NCBI RefSeq assembly: GCF_000430545.1
Contig: NZ_AUMF01000008.1
Coordinates: 62,001 to 126,000 of the forward strand
DNA from: Tenacibaculum ovolyticum DSM 18103
Lineage (GTDB): Bacteria > Bacteroidota > Bacteroidia > Flavobacteriales > Flavobacteriaceae
Reading direction: 5' to 3'
DNA length: 64,000 bases
This document shows, in pieces, positions 46,119 to 57,195 of the stretch; the stretch's first letter is position 1; the number at the start of each line of letters is the position of its first letter. Below the pieces are notes generated by a model. The model ran no database searches, had not been told where the DNA came from, and saw only the letters and a list, made by a program, of their open reading frames with translations. The position numbers and the translations under genes were made by a program.

Positions 46119-49100
46119 AGTTTAGACACTAGGTTTTCGTTAATAAAGTTTGTTACAAGTACTGATTTAATAACTTTTGCACATCGTTCTAAAAATGTTT
46201 TTAAAGACATTACTTCTGGTAATAAATCTTTGACATCTACTATAATTCTAATTTCTTTGTATTCTCCTAAATCATCATTAATCGTATCTAAAATGTTTTT
46301 AATTCTAGAAGTTATATTCTTTTCATCTAATTCTAAACTCTCTATATCTTGACAATGGAGTATACCAATGAACAATTTTACTTGAGCTCTGTAATATTTT
46401 TTAAGAACCTCGTTCTTCGGATCTTTCTTTAATCTACTTGATGTTTGATCTAATAAGATTAAAAACAGTTTCTCTAACCTTGAGTTCTTTGAGCCATTTA
46501 AAAAGTTTGGAAGCTCCCCAAGTACAATATCATATAAGTTTTTAGTCGGTAATATTACATTATTGACTATTTCTGAGTCATTTAAATCTAAGATTTTATC
46601 TTCTTCTTTAAAAGTGTCTCTTTCTGACAACAAAAAGGTTTCTACTTTTTCTTCACATGTTTTTCCTCCTTGATTCCTAAAAACTTCTATTGTTCTTGTC
46701 TCAGTATGATCTCCACAATTACTAAATACAGTTAACGAAACCTTAATAAATTCTTCATCAAAAGTACTTAAGTCTTCTACTATTGTAGTTTTTTCTGTTG
46801 TTGGTTTTTTATCTAACCCATTTACCGTCCAAACATATTCTTTACCATCTTCTGAAATATTTACAAGTGTTAGTTTTCTTGTTTTTTCATTAAAACTATC
46901 TGTAAAATTGGCTTTCGATTTTTCTATTAAATTAATTGTTTTAGTGACAAAAGTTCCTGGAATGCTAAAAATTATAGCTCCTGCACTGTTTAATCCTGAT
47001 TTACTAGAAATAAATTCCCATACTTTTTCATCTTCATTAAATGTTACATTTCCGCCAGTTAATTGAGTTCCTTCAATTTTTGGTTCTATGGTTATTTTAT
47101 GAAGCTTGTCATCTAAACACAACTCATCTTCTAATCCGTTAATTGTAAACTTTGGAAAAGGAATTATTTTAGTAAAATTTGCTGTTGAAGAACAACCACT
47201 CTCATCAAAAATAGTTAGTACTATTTTAAATGTATTTTCTCTACCTTCTTTAATTAATAACTGAGGAGTAAATAATTCAGCGCTAGCCTCTATATTATTA
47301 ACATTCCATTCGTATTTTAATCCACTAGGTTTAATTCCATCAGGTAATATCGCTTCAAATGCGCCTTCATAAAATAATTGTCCTTCTTTCCAAACAAACC
47401 TCGATTCTTTTCTTTCAGAAATAGCAATTTGTTTCACCTCTCGTATTGTAATTCTTGCATTGGTTGTTTGCCCGTTTTCTAAAAACACTATAGTTTGATC
47501 AAAGGCTCTAAATAATGCTACATCTATTACTAATTCTTCTCCTTCAATTTTCACTCCTTTTATAGCATCTCCTAAAAGTGTAATAACTCCATTAACGTTA
47601 GAAAACTTAATTCTAGCAATTTTTTCTGTTGTAAAGTCTAAACAATAACTTGGCTGAATATCTAATTCTGATGGTGTAAACGTGTCAAAAATTATTGTTT
47701 TTATTGCTATTGTTTTTTTACATGAACCTAATGAAACTTCTAAGGTTGGGTTTATTTCATTTTTTAAGTCATCTATTGGTAATGTATAACTTTCAATAAC
47801 TCTATTATTCATAGGAGTTCGTTGTACTTTTGTACCATCTCCTATGAAATTCCAATTATAAGTAATTGAATTAAAGAAATCAGTATTTACAAATTCTGAG
47901 TCTTTCCAATTTAAAACATAAGTAACTCTAGCAAGGGTTTTGTCTGCATTATACTCAATAGGTTCTTCTACATTAATAAATAATTCTAATGCTGGGTATA
48001 CGATAAGTTCACAGTTCGTAGGTTGATCATTTACCGTGAATTTTATTGTTTTTCCTAATTCACTTTTAGCAATTTTAGTAACATCTATTTTATACTTATT
48101 ATCTTCTTCGTCTTTAAAAATTCCAGATTCTATTCCTTGAGGTAAATCAGCTTTGACCTCTCCGTCTTGTGGTTTAACTGTAAAAATAAGGGGGGAAATT
48201 ACTGTATCTTTTTTCAAACAAATTACAGTTTCTGGTAGGCTTAAAAAAGGTGGTTCTTTTGGTATAATAAAGTTTATTGGTGCACAATCTGAACAACACA
48301 TATATGGTAAAGAAAAATCTGCTATTACCGTATTTCTTAGTGTTGCATTATCTACAATTACTTTACTTTCATCAAAAAATAATCTTTTATTACTCCCTAA
48401 AATAGCAGGATTATAAATCTGGAAAAAATACTCATCTTTAGGCACTAGATGATCTTTTATTCTTATTTTCATACCTACTGACCTTAACTTATCATCAAAC
48501 ATTATTTCTTCTCCTGCCTGAATAATTTCAGAGACTCCTGCTCTTTCCCAAGTTTTATTCAAAAATTTCGTGAAATTCATAACAGTTTCTGCTAATGTTT
48601 TCCCTACTTCAACAACATTTTCATTCTGAAAATTTATCTTATCAAAATTTGTAAATCCTTTTTTTATAAAAGTAAATTCTGTACTCACTTTTTCATTCCA
48701 AAGCTTAAGAACACCTCCATTTTTATACGAAAACTCATTAATTGTTCTTCCCAAAAACAAGTTTTCTTTTTCTCTTTCCTTTTCTTTTTCAAACTCAAAA
48801 TCTTCTTTCCCTGTGATTGGTTGTTGTTGAAAAACAAGATCTAAAACTACATCTTTAAATGTGTTTTTATCAGCAGTATTCTCGGTTACGTATACCATTA
48901 CAAAAGTTCCTCCAGGTACAACTCCTGCTTTATGCTCTAACCCTGGATGCTGTTTTACAAATTGAGAAAATTGTATTTTTTCTAAAATTTTCTTCTTTCT
49001 TTTATCAATTTCTGCAAGTAATGTTTCAAGTTTTTTCCCTGAACAACAAACAATCGATAATTGGTTTACAAGTAGTCCCAATATCTGTTTGGTTGTTAAT

Positions 49101-51256
49101 TTTAAAGATGTGCTATTATAGCGAGCTTGCAATTTTTTAACTTGTTTACACAACTGTTCAATCGTTAATTTATAACTCATTAAAACTGTGTGGTCAATAT
49201 CTCTTATGTTCAACGGAACTTTAGTATCTAAAATATAAGCATGTACTAATGTTTCTGTGATATCTGTTAAAATAAAATCGGTAAGAACTGGTTCTTCTTT
49301 CCATATTTCTTTATCTCTAATAGCCTCAGTTTCTTTATTTACCTCTAGAATAATATCACTTGCCGATCCTTTTTTGTTTTTCTCAAAAACTTGTTCTATT
49401 AAAAAACCTAAAGAATCTTTGCTCTTAGTTAAGCTGTCTTTTACAATGTTTTTTTCTTCTAAAAAACGACTGTATTCTTTTACTTTCTCACCATATCTTG
49501 TAACTTCCTGATAGCCTGATCTTGATAGCTCTTTCATACTACGCATAGATTCTTTATCCATTGGTACTGAACTTGCAAGAACATCAGCAGTTTTGCCTTT
49601 GTTCTTTTTATAATCGAGTTTATCTACTTCTGAATTAGCTTTAGGGTCTGTTAATTTAAATGCTGAAAAGGTTTTACTTACTTCTGATAGAATACAATTT
49701 TGTTCTGCTCTCCAAGCACTCAAAAGCATTTTTAAATCTTCAAATTCACACTCATAATTATTTATGTTTATATGTAAATCTGTAGCATTAATTGAAAGTG
49801 TTTTAACATCAAAACTTAATCCGTTATCTTTTTTAAGCTTTTGTATTTTTTCTAAAGCTTCTCGATACATTTTACCATGATGGCCTTCAATTCTATAAAA
49901 ATCATTTTTATCAATGTTGTATGATAATGGTTTTCGAATTGCTAACGCTGATGATAATTTGTCTTTGTGGTAGCTTAAGTTTTGATTTTCTGTATAATTT
50001 TTTGTTTTATTAAAATCCCATTTATTTAAAAACTCTGAGGAAACATTATAATAAAAAGGAATTGCTTTATCACTTAATAAAGTATGTGCACGCGAAGGTG
50101 TTATAATAATTTCTTCTGATTTTTCATTTCCAATATAATTGTTAACTATTGCAATGGCTCTATCTATTAAAAGCTGTACTTTTTGAAGGTTTTCATTCTC
50201 ATGACCTATAATAGTCGATTTATAAAAACGATGGCGCAATTCTGGATATGCTGTAGTTTGTTTTAGTTTACCAAGCATTATATGTTTTGGAAATGCTCCT
50301 ATATTCGGACAACAGTTTACATTTATATGTAGTAATAATTCTTTTATTTCGTTATAGGTATCTATTAAATCTTTTAAAACATCATATCTGTATTGAAAAT
50401 CTAACGGAACAGCCAAAGAACTAAATTTTAACAGTGCTTCTATTTTTGCTGTAATTGAAGGTTTTTGAAATTTCTCTAGCAATATATTATAGCCTGAAAT
50501 TAAATCTATGCTAATACTTTCATCTTTAACAACAGCATCAAACTGTGCTTTTAATGCCGAAAATGTTTTTGTATTTCCCTCACGTAACACAACTCTTTTT
50601 GCTTCTACTACTGGTAAGCTAGTATTAATTTTATACCAATTATGCTCTGAAAAAATTTTGTCTTTAGATGCTATAGCTTCTAAATCGTTACTGTCTACAA
50701 GTAATACTCGTAAATTGTTTATTTGTTCTATACCTTGATTATCGCATGATAGTTTATTACATAATACATCTTCTTTAGAATACTGCTCTAAGTACAACAA
50801 AACAGCCATTTTTTGTATGTCCTTAAAACTTGCCAAATCGGTATGTGATTCATTTTCATTAGCGTGTAACTCCCATAATTTAAACTGCTTCTCTTGTGAG
50901 TTTAAAAAACGAGGATATTGCCCTTTATCATCTTCAAATTTCTTAAAGTATGAAAATGTCTTAGAAGTTAAATTCTCTGCTATTAGATCAAAAAACTGAA
51001 CTAAATCTCCATCAGTTGTAACTGCGGTTCCTTGGGTAATTTCAATACTTTTAACCGCTGTTTTATCAACATTAAATTGAGGTGCTACTTTAAAACCACA
51101 AACAAGACCAACACCACTTAAACCTAACCTTGATAAACGATCTTGATCATCAAAATAATCAATAAATGCATTTAATTGTTTTTCAGTTAATACTTGATTT
51201 GCATTAAACCTGCTGTATTCTGTTGTTATATTATTTAGTTTTAGTTTAGTTTCCAT
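46115..51256 (-). CDS. 1713-residue structural protein with Ig/PKD-like domains (fiber or baseplate attachment candidate)
   Basis: The N-terminal ~90 residues (YSRFNANQVLTEKQLNAFIDYFDDQDR, LGLSGVGLVCGFKV, ITQGTAVTTDGDLVQF) have the pattern of an N-terminal module I recall from large eCIS and phage-like proteins. Residues ~100-950 are mostly helical and lysine/glutamate-rich. At ~985 is a cysteine cluster CCSDCAPI. Residues ~1000-1540 are beta-rich with at least three Ig/PKD-type repeats (TYNWNFIGDGTKV, KYEWNVNNIEAS, EYVWTVNGLDKKP each followed by a strand pair). The last ~170 are helical. It stands where AFP and PVC encode the tail fiber (afp13), and Ig-like domains suit surface binding, but it shows no fiber-tip motif I recognise. 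Confidence 0.55.
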   Translation of the reverse strand: METKLKLNNITTEYSRFNANQVLTEKQLNAFIDYFDDQDRLSRLGLSGVGLVCGFKVAPQFNVDKTAVKSIEITQGTAVTTDGDLVQFFDLIAENLTSKTFSYFKKFEDDKGQYPRFLNSQEKQFKLWELHANENESHTDLASFKDIQKMAVLLYLEQYSKEDVLCNKLSCDNQGIEQINNLRVLLVDSNDLEAIASKDKIFSEHNWYKINTSLPVVEAKRVVLREGNTKTFSALKAQFDAVVKDESISIDLISGYNILLEKFQKPSITAKIEALLKFSSLAVPLDFQYRYDVLKDLIDTYNEIKELLLHINVNCCPNIGAFPKHIMLGKLKQTTAYPELRHRFYKSTIIGHENENLQKVQLLIDRAIAIVNNYIGNEKSEEIIITPSRAHTLLSDKAIPFYYNVSSEFLNKWDFNKTKNYTENQNLSYHKDKLSSALAIRKPLSYNIDKNDFYRIEGHHGKMYREALEKIQKLKKDNGLSFDVKTLSINATDLHININNYECEFEDLKMLLSAWRAEQNCILSEVSKTFSAFKLTDPKANSEVDKLDYKKNKGKTADVLASSVPMDKESMRSMKELSRSGYQEVTRYGEKVKEYSRFLEEKNIVKDSLTKSKDSLGFLIEQVFEKNKKGSASDIILEVNKETEAIRDKEIWKEEPVLTDFILTDITETLVHAYILDTKVPLNIRDIDHTVLMSYKLTIEQLCKQVKKLQARYNSTSLKLTTKQILGLLVNQLSIVCCSGKKLETLLAEIDKRKKKILEKIQFSQFVKQHPGLEHKAGVVPGGTFVMVYVTENTADKNTFKDVVLDLVFQQQPITGKEDFEFEKEKEREKENLFLGRTINEFSYKNGGVLKLWNEKVSTEFTFIKKGFTNFDKINFQNENVVEVGKTLAETVMNFTKFLNKTWERAGVSEIIQAGEEIMFDDKLRSVGMKIRIKDHLVPKDEYFFQIYNPAILGSNKRLFFDESKVIVDNATLRNTVIADFSLPYMCCSDCAPINFIIPKEPPFLSLPETVICLKKDTVISPLIFTVKPQDGEVKADLPQGIESGIFKDEEDNKYKIDVTKIAKSELGKTIKFTVNDQPTNCELIVYPALELFINVEEPIEYNADKTLARVTYVLNWKDSEFVNTDFFNSITYNWNFIGDGTKVQRTPMNNRVIESYTLPIDDLKNEINPTLEVSLGSCKKTIAIKTIIFDTFTPSELDIQPSYCLDFTTEKIARIKFSNVNGVITLLGDAIKGVKIEGEELVIDVALFRAFDQTIVFLENGQTTNARITIREVKQIAISERKESRFVWKEGQLFYEGAFEAILPDGIKPSGLKYEWNVNNIEASAELFTPQLLIKEGRENTFKIVLTIFDESGCSSTANFTKIIPFPKFTINGLEDELCLDDKLHKITIEPKIEGTQLTGGNVTFNEDEKVWEFISSKSGLNSAGAIIFSIPGTFVTKTINLIEKSKANFTDSFNEKTRKLTLVNISEDGKEYVWTVNGLDKKPTTEKTTIVEDLSTFDEEFIKVSLTVFSNCGDHTETRTIEVFRNQGGKTCEEKVETFLLSERDTFKEEDKILDLNDSEIVNNVILPTKNLYDIVLGELPNFLNGSKNSRLEKLFLILLDQTSSRLKKDPKNEVLKKYYRAQVKLFIGILHCQDIESLELDEKNITSRIKNILDTINDDLGEYKEIRIIVDVKDLLPEVMSLKTFLERCAKVIKSVLVTNFINENLVSKL

Positions 51257-51301
51257 ACGTATTAATTTTTGGCAGTGTTAATTGATAAACACGTACTATT
51301 T

Positions 51302-54019
51302 TTATGTCTTTATTATTTTCTTTTCTGTATCTATACTTCCTATACTCGATTGCCCTAAAATTATCCTTCCATCTAAAGCTTCATCTTCTGCACTACAATC
51401 TGTTAATCTTCCCGCGGGATAAATCGTATTTAATTCATGCATTGCAGTCATTAAATTTTGCAGCTCATTATTTACTACAGGTTGCTTTTGTTCTAACACA
51501 GTTTTAGCAAACAGGTATTCTTTATACCTTTTTTCGAACCTCAACAAATCATTTTCATTTTTATTTGCAACTTCTTTCCTATCTCCTACCCAACATATTC
51601 TTGGTAGTATATGTGCGGGTAATTCTTGCCTTATTACATCTTCCATATAGCGCCTAAAATCAGGGTTTGAAAAACGATACGTATATCCTGGTAATACAAT
51701 ACTTACTCTATATGAATATGGATCTATAGTTCCGCAATCTTCACAATCATCTGCGCAAATAGGTAAAAAATTTTCTGAATAGTTATTAGTAACATCTGGT
51801 CGTAATAGCATGTGTTCTACCAAAAACATTCCTTCTTCTGTAAACTCTTTTTTCATAAAAGTGATTGTTTTTAACAATGCATCTTTTAAATCATTAAGAG
51901 TAGTGTAATACGTGTATTGCTTAGCTATAATATAATCAGGACTACTTTCTTTTTTTTCAAGATTAATAACATCAAAAGAGTATTTTACTGGAATTGATGG
52001 TTTTGATGGAGTTGATTTATGTATTCTTATAAATCCTATAATTGTTTCGTCTTTAATATTGTTTTTAAAAGCTTCTTCTATTTCGTTTTCACTTGTTTGT
52101 ACAATTTGAAGTACCGCAAAGTATAATTCTCTTGTAGCAAGTGCTACTTTTGGGTAATTTTCTGTTGCCGATAACACAATATTTCCATCATTATCTTTTA
52201 ATCTCCATCTGTATACTTTTTTGTTTTCGCTATCTAATAAATCGTATACTTCAACATTTGCTTCTGTTAAATGTCTTCTTTTCTCATTTGTAATACCCAT
52301 TAAACGAGCTATACGCTTCTGAAAACCAGAAACATTATTGGTATCCCATAAATTCTCTTCAGATTCTTTATAGTTAAATGCGAGCCCTCTATTACTACTA
52401 ATTACTTTGTAATCTTTTAAAAATGCTTCTTTATTTGATAATACAATTTCATCGGTAGCAGTTCCGTACAATGCTTTCATTAAAAAGGTATATTCTCCAA
52501 ATCTTTCGGCAAAACGGGCTAATAAATGATCTAAAATGGAATTCCTCCTTTCAATATTATTATCAAATTGACTTAATAATAATTTTGTTAGCTCTGTATC
52601 GTTTGATTCAGGATATTCATTTACAATATCTTTAAAGTCTTTAATATCTTTAACAGCTTGTGTAAAGTAGGTTCGCTTTTCTTGTCCGCTAACAGATAAT
52701 AATGTTTTTACTTCTGATAAGTGTTTGAAATAAGTTGCTAAAATTTGATCAAAAAAAGTTAAGTATCCTTTTAATTGTTTTGCTTTTGATTTTCGTTCGT
52801 TTGTAACATGAACCGACAATCCTTCTTGACCAATTCCATAAGTATCTGGAAAATCATTTTGAATAGTAGTATATTCATTGGTGTTTATTTCATTCCCTTC
52901 AGGTAATGATATATCCTTCTCTTCTTCTTTTATTTCTTGAACTTCATCTTTTTTTATTTGTAGTAAATATGTATCTGCTCTATCGTAGTTTAAATTTAGC
53001 GGCAGAAATCCTTTACTAAAATTAAAAGTTCTCTTATCGCATAATACTGGTTTTTTACCTTCATCTATACAAACTACCCATTTATTATCTTGTGTTATCG
53101 TTTTATCACAAAACCCTACAGATATATCTTTAATCAATTTTACACCTTTAACATTCATTATAATTTTCATAATGTCCGATAAACGTACTTCTTTTCTTAG
53201 CGTTGCTTCTTTAAGTTCTTTGGTATCAATAAATCCGTTTTTTAATACAGGCCCATCAAATATCTCATCGGTAGTGTACTTTTTGTCTAGCATTTGCTTA
53301 ACAGAATAACGTTTTAAAGAGGGTGATAAATAATTTTCTATCTCAAATAAAATAGTAGCATATATCCATTCTTCATCTGCTTCGGGCATAACATCTATAT
53401 TAGCACAAATGGCGATTGGTTGTTCTTCTACTTGCTTTACTTCAATTAAATCTTCACATAAATTTCGATTCTTGTGATATGCTTTTTTAATATCAGAAAA
53501 TACCTCTTCACTACAATCCTCCTCAAGATCTACCAATAAAGTGTACAGTCCTTTTAATTTAAAATCTTTTTGAAACTCAGGTAGAATGTTATTAAACTTT
53601 TTATAAGCAAGCTTATTATTTTTACAATCTACATATACTTGTTTTTCATAAATTATTAACCAGCAGTTTTTTACTCCATCTATGTCAATAAATAATTTTC
53701 TATAATCTAGCTCATTTACTGGTTTTGATGGAAAGATTTCAGAGGCTTTATAAAACTGCGCTTGTAATGATAAATCTGGTTCTTTAGATGCTAACAAATC
53801 CTCTAAAGGTGTATTCATTCGCATTCCTAAATCGGTAATTGCATAACACAGCATCTCTAAAATGGTTACTCCTGGATCATGCGAATTAAAGTCAGTCCAT
53901 AACTTACCTCCTAGATTTTCTAGGTATGAGATTCCTTCTTTTCTTAAAAAAGAAAAATCTAAATCATCATTTGTTGTTATATTTTTAGGAATATTTATGG
54001 GTTTATTTATAACTGACAT
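51302..54019 (-). CDS. Baseplate protein, Afp12/gp7-like
   Basis: A 905-residue baseplate wedge protein. The N-terminal WTDFNSHDPGVTILEMLCYAITDLGMRMN (near residues 41-70) is the family signature in Bacteroidota eCIS; the middle and C-terminal parts include a CADDCEDCG cysteine cluster near 760 and LPGYTYRFSNPDFRRYMEDVIRQELPAHILPRICWVG near 785. The start overlaps the end of the preceding Afp11-like gene by 13 bases. It is followed after 45 bases by the Ig-domain protein gene. Confidence 0.88.
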   Translation of the reverse strand: MSVINKPINIPKNITTNDDLDFSFLRKEGISYLENLGGKLWTDFNSHDPGVTILEMLCYAITDLGMRMNTPLEDLLASKEPDLSLQAQFYKASEIFPSKPVNELDYRKLFIDIDGVKNCWLIIYEKQVYVDCKNNKLAYKKFNNILPEFQKDFKLKGLYTLLVDLEEDCSEEVFSDIKKAYHKNRNLCEDLIEVKQVEEQPIAICANIDVMPEADEEWIYATILFEIENYLSPSLKRYSVKQMLDKKYTTDEIFDGPVLKNGFIDTKELKEATLRKEVRLSDIMKIIMNVKGVKLIKDISVGFCDKTITQDNKWVVCIDEGKKPVLCDKRTFNFSKGFLPLNLNYDRADTYLLQIKKDEVQEIKEEEKDISLPEGNEINTNEYTTIQNDFPDTYGIGQEGLSVHVTNERKSKAKQLKGYLTFFDQILATYFKHLSEVKTLLSVSGQEKRTYFTQAVKDIKDFKDIVNEYPESNDTELTKLLLSQFDNNIERRNSILDHLLARFAERFGEYTFLMKALYGTATDEIVLSNKEAFLKDYKVISSNRGLAFNYKESEENLWDTNNVSGFQKRIARLMGITNEKRRHLTEANVEVYDLLDSENKKVYRWRLKDNDGNIVLSATENYPKVALATRELYFAVLQIVQTSENEIEEAFKNNIKDETIIGFIRIHKSTPSKPSIPVKYSFDVINLEKKESSPDYIIAKQYTYYTTLNDLKDALLKTITFMKKEFTEEGMFLVEHMLLRPDVTNNYSENFLPICADDCEDCGTIDPYSYRVSIVLPGYTYRFSNPDFRRYMEDVIRQELPAHILPRICWVGDRKEVANKNENDLLRFEKRYKEYLFAKTVLEQKQPVVNNELQNLMTAMHELNTIYPAGRLTDCSAEDEALDGRIILGQSSIGSIDTEKKIIKT

Positions 54020-57000
54020 ATCTGTTCTATAACTTTTTTAGTTCCTTTACAGGTAGTTAATACTGTGCTTACCGTATGTGTTTTTGCGGATACTATTATT
54101 GATTTTGGATTGCTAGGCATTATTTTATAAATGTTAGCATCTCCATTCATTTTTACATTTTGTAAATAATCTACATAGGGTAGTTTTTCTATATAATCAA
54201 TCAATATGCTTTTATGTAATGCAATACCAAAGGTTACTTCTTTTGTCTCATCGTAAGCCCATGGTGACAAAAATTTTGTGATGTCTGATTTTAATTGTTC
54301 TGTATAAAAATTATCATCAAAACCTTCATAAAAACTAGCTTCTAAACCAATACTTATTTCTTCATAATTCGGATTCATTACTTCAGCATTTACATGCAAA
54401 GTGTTTAATGAGTTTATATACTTGGTTATATTATTTAGAGTTGCTTTGCTTACTCTTGGCTGATAAATATCAAATACATTTTTATTTACGGTATCTGGCA
54501 CTACTACAATTGTAACGTGTCCTGCTGCTGTAAAACTTGCTTTTGAAGTGTGATTTAAACATTTTACCTTATAAATTTCTGGAAATTTCTGAAGAATTAA
54601 ATGCTCGTAATCCCAAAGTGTTATTGCCCTGTTTTTATGACGCAAACGTTCGCTAATTCTTCGGTAAAAATTATCATCAGATTCTTCAGCGTTTCCTCCA
54701 AAGGCATTGTAGGGTTGTGATAATGATTTAATTTGTGGTATACGAGTTACCATTTTTTTTATAGTATCGCTGGCTAGTCCGTTTTTTAAATGACTTACTT
54801 CATTATCATTATTTTTAAAGGTAGCAACAACAGCTTGTGCATGAATATTAATAACTTTACATACTGCATCAAATGATTTATTCATTTGAGCTTTTATCCA
54901 AATATATCCTGCTGGTAGTAATGTATTATCTATACTAGCCTCTTTTGGTATAGAAAACTTGATAATTCCTGATTTTAAGAAATTATCTGTATTATTAGAA
55001 ATAATATCGTTTTCAAGACTTTTCCATTTATTTTTACATAAAATAGACCAGTTTACTTTTTCATTTTCTTTAAAACTTTCGACTTCCGGGTTTTCACTTC
55101 CTTCAAGGACTTGAATTAATAAAGACAGATTTTGCTGAGGTTCGAGGTTTTCTATTCCTAAAAATAAATGTCCTCCTAAACAGTATTTTGGCACTAAAAA
55201 AGTTTGAATAGTATCTTTATCAAAAATATCTATGATGTTCTTTTCTGTTTGTAAGTATTTTTTTTCTGCGTAATTTTCTTCATGTTCTCCGAATGGATGA
55301 TTATGAAAGAGTTGAATGCGATTATCATCTCTATTTACCCCAGACATCAAAATAGTTTCTTCAGCAACATAATCAACAGTTAATGTTTCCACCAAAGGTG
55401 TGTATGCTTCGTTTGGAAGATTTATATTTTTATCTCCCGAACTAACAGCCAAGGCATATAAACGAGCATATAATCCATGTAAAAAAGACTGTTCTAATGT
55501 TAATTGTAAAGCTCCTGCTTTGTCAACTTCATAAGTACTACTTGAATTTACAGCTGTGTAATTCCCTGTATAAAAAACTTCTTCAGTATCTCCATCCTCA
55601 ACAACGTGTCTGGTAAATAAATTTACAACTTCTCCAACGGTTTCTTTTGTTTCTCCCGCTACATGTAACATTCTATTCTTTACTTCGAAATATTTTTCAT
55701 CAGCAATTAATAAACTTCTATCATCTATATCTTTTGTAAGTTCGATTGCGTATGTAGAGATTGAAGAGTAGCTTGTTGATTTTAAATATGCCTGATACCA
55801 AATTTTAAAATCTTCAGGAACATTTTTCCAACGTAAATTAACCGTAAAATCTTTCCATTTTTTAGAAAAAGCTTCTTCATAATTTACACTAAAATTAGAA
55901 CCTTCGATAGGGCGAGTTGTAAAAGGGTGAAAAGGTTTTTTAGTTTTTATGAGCCCGTTATCATTTTCAACTTTTAATGATTTAACTCCTTTAACAACTG
56001 TTTTTATGGTAATCTCATTTACAGTGTTACTTGCTAAAAATCTATAAAAATTATATCCAGTATCATTAGAAACATCAAAAATAAAACGAACTAATGGATG
56101 TGTTGTTTTGTATTTTTTTAAGAGAAATTCTTCTTTATAACTTACTACTGCATCTGAATCATACCCTAACAAAAATGTAAAACTTATTTGATTTGTAACT
56201 TCTAAATTACCATCATTAGCGTTGTTAATTGCTATTAAAGTAGGTTCAATCCACTTTTCTTCTCCACTTCCGTACAGTTTTAAATTTTCAATAAGTGTAT
56301 CAACTTTAAAAGATTCTTTTTCAAAATCAGCATCAAACTTAATAGTTATTGTTACTGTTCTTTCTCCTTCTTGAAGTAATAACATAGGTGAAGCAATGCA
56401 AAAACCTACTTCTGCATCTTGTAATTCATCTACATTTTTTCCGTTAGAAGGATATCCGAAAGGGTACCAATACGGATCATCAGCAAGAAGTGGTTCTTCT
56501 AGACCATCTTTTGTATTCGCTACATGACTTCCTTTTATCTTTTTTAAATCATCAGAATTGTTATTATAAATAGTTTTTATAGCTGCTATTGAAGCTTTAT
56601 TTACAATTAACTCTTCGTTCGTTTTATAGTTTAAAGGTTTTCCTAAAGCATCTTTTTTTGCATCTAGTAAAGTATCCTCTTTAATTTGTTGATTGGTAAT
56701 TTTTTTGGCTAATTCAAAAATTACATGAGCTTGATCTGAAATTGCTTCTTTCTTATCAACTTGAAGAATTTCTTTATAATAAAAATCTAAATGACGCTTG
56801 GTTAATTTATTAAATCGCTCTTTTGAAAACTCTAACAGTTTTAAAAAACAAACAAATAAGGTTAAATGCGGAGAAAGTTTAGCTTCTTTTGTAAAATCGT
56901 TAAGTGTTTTAGCGATATCTTCTTTTAGTTTCCCATATTCTCGTGTACCTCTAAATGGAATTTTCGATGTTGTTAGTTTTTTAAAAAAAAGCTGCCAATC

Positions 57001-57189
57001 ACTAGAAGCGACCTCATGGTTTTCTTTAGAGAAATAATTTAATTTTTCTGCAAAACTATATGCAAATAAAATCCAATCTTCTATAGTAAAATCGTGAAGC
57101 TCGAAATTTTCAGGATCTAATGCATCGATAGTACGTTGCTCTTGTCCTGTTCCGTTTCGTTGTAATATGTTAGGAATGATTTTACTCAT
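54007..57189 (-). CDS. Baseplate J/gp6-like protein, Afp11-like
   Basis: A 1060-residue baseplate wedge protein. The C-terminal third has the gp6/J-like features: GGNAEESDDNFYRRISERLRHKNRAITLWDYEHLI near 820-855, VTIVVVPD near 885, and VTFGIALHKSILIDYIEKLPYVDYLQ near 1000-1025. The N-terminal ~800 residues include beta-rich segments with no family name I can give. It starts 6 bases after the gp25-like stop, and the next gene overlaps it by 13 bases. Confidence 0.88.
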   Translation of the reverse strand: MSKIIPNILQRNGTGQEQRTIDALDPENFELHDFTIEDWILFAYSFAEKLNYFSKENHEVASSDWQLFFKKLTTSKIPFRGTREYGKLKEDIAKTLNDFTKEAKLSPHLTLFVCFLKLLEFSKERFNKLTKRHLDFYYKEILQVDKKEAISDQAHVIFELAKKITNQQIKEDTLLDAKKDALGKPLNYKTNEELIVNKASIAAIKTIYNNNSDDLKKIKGSHVANTKDGLEEPLLADDPYWYPFGYPSNGKNVDELQDAEVGFCIASPMLLLQEGERTVTITIKFDADFEKESFKVDTLIENLKLYGSGEEKWIEPTLIAINNANDGNLEVTNQISFTFLLGYDSDAVVSYKEEFLLKKYKTTHPLVRFIFDVSNDTGYNFYRFLASNTVNEITIKTVVKGVKSLKVENDNGLIKTKKPFHPFTTRPIEGSNFSVNYEEAFSKKWKDFTVNLRWKNVPEDFKIWYQAYLKSTSYSSISTYAIELTKDIDDRSLLIADEKYFEVKNRMLHVAGETKETVGEVVNLFTRHVVEDGDTEEVFYTGNYTAVNSSSTYEVDKAGALQLTLEQSFLHGLYARLYALAVSSGDKNINLPNEAYTPLVETLTVDYVAEETILMSGVNRDDNRIQLFHNHPFGEHEENYAEKKYLQTEKNIIDIFDKDTIQTFLVPKYCLGGHLFLGIENLEPQQNLSLLIQVLEGSENPEVESFKENEKVNWSILCKNKWKSLENDIISNNTDNFLKSGIIKFSIPKEASIDNTLLPAGYIWIKAQMNKSFDAVCKVINIHAQAVVATFKNNDNEVSHLKNGLASDTIKKMVTRIPQIKSLSQPYNAFGGNAEESDDNFYRRISERLRHKNRAITLWDYEHLILQKFPEIYKVKCLNHTSKASFTAAGHVTIVVVPDTVNKNVFDIYQPRVSKATLNNITKYINSLNTLHVNAEVMNPNYEEISIGLEASFYEGFDDNFYTEQLKSDITKFLSPWAYDETKEVTFGIALHKSILIDYIEKLPYVDYLQNVKMNGDANIYKIMPSNPKSIIVSAKTHTVSTVLTTCKGTKKVIEQICQL

Positions 57190-57195
57190 GTTTTT

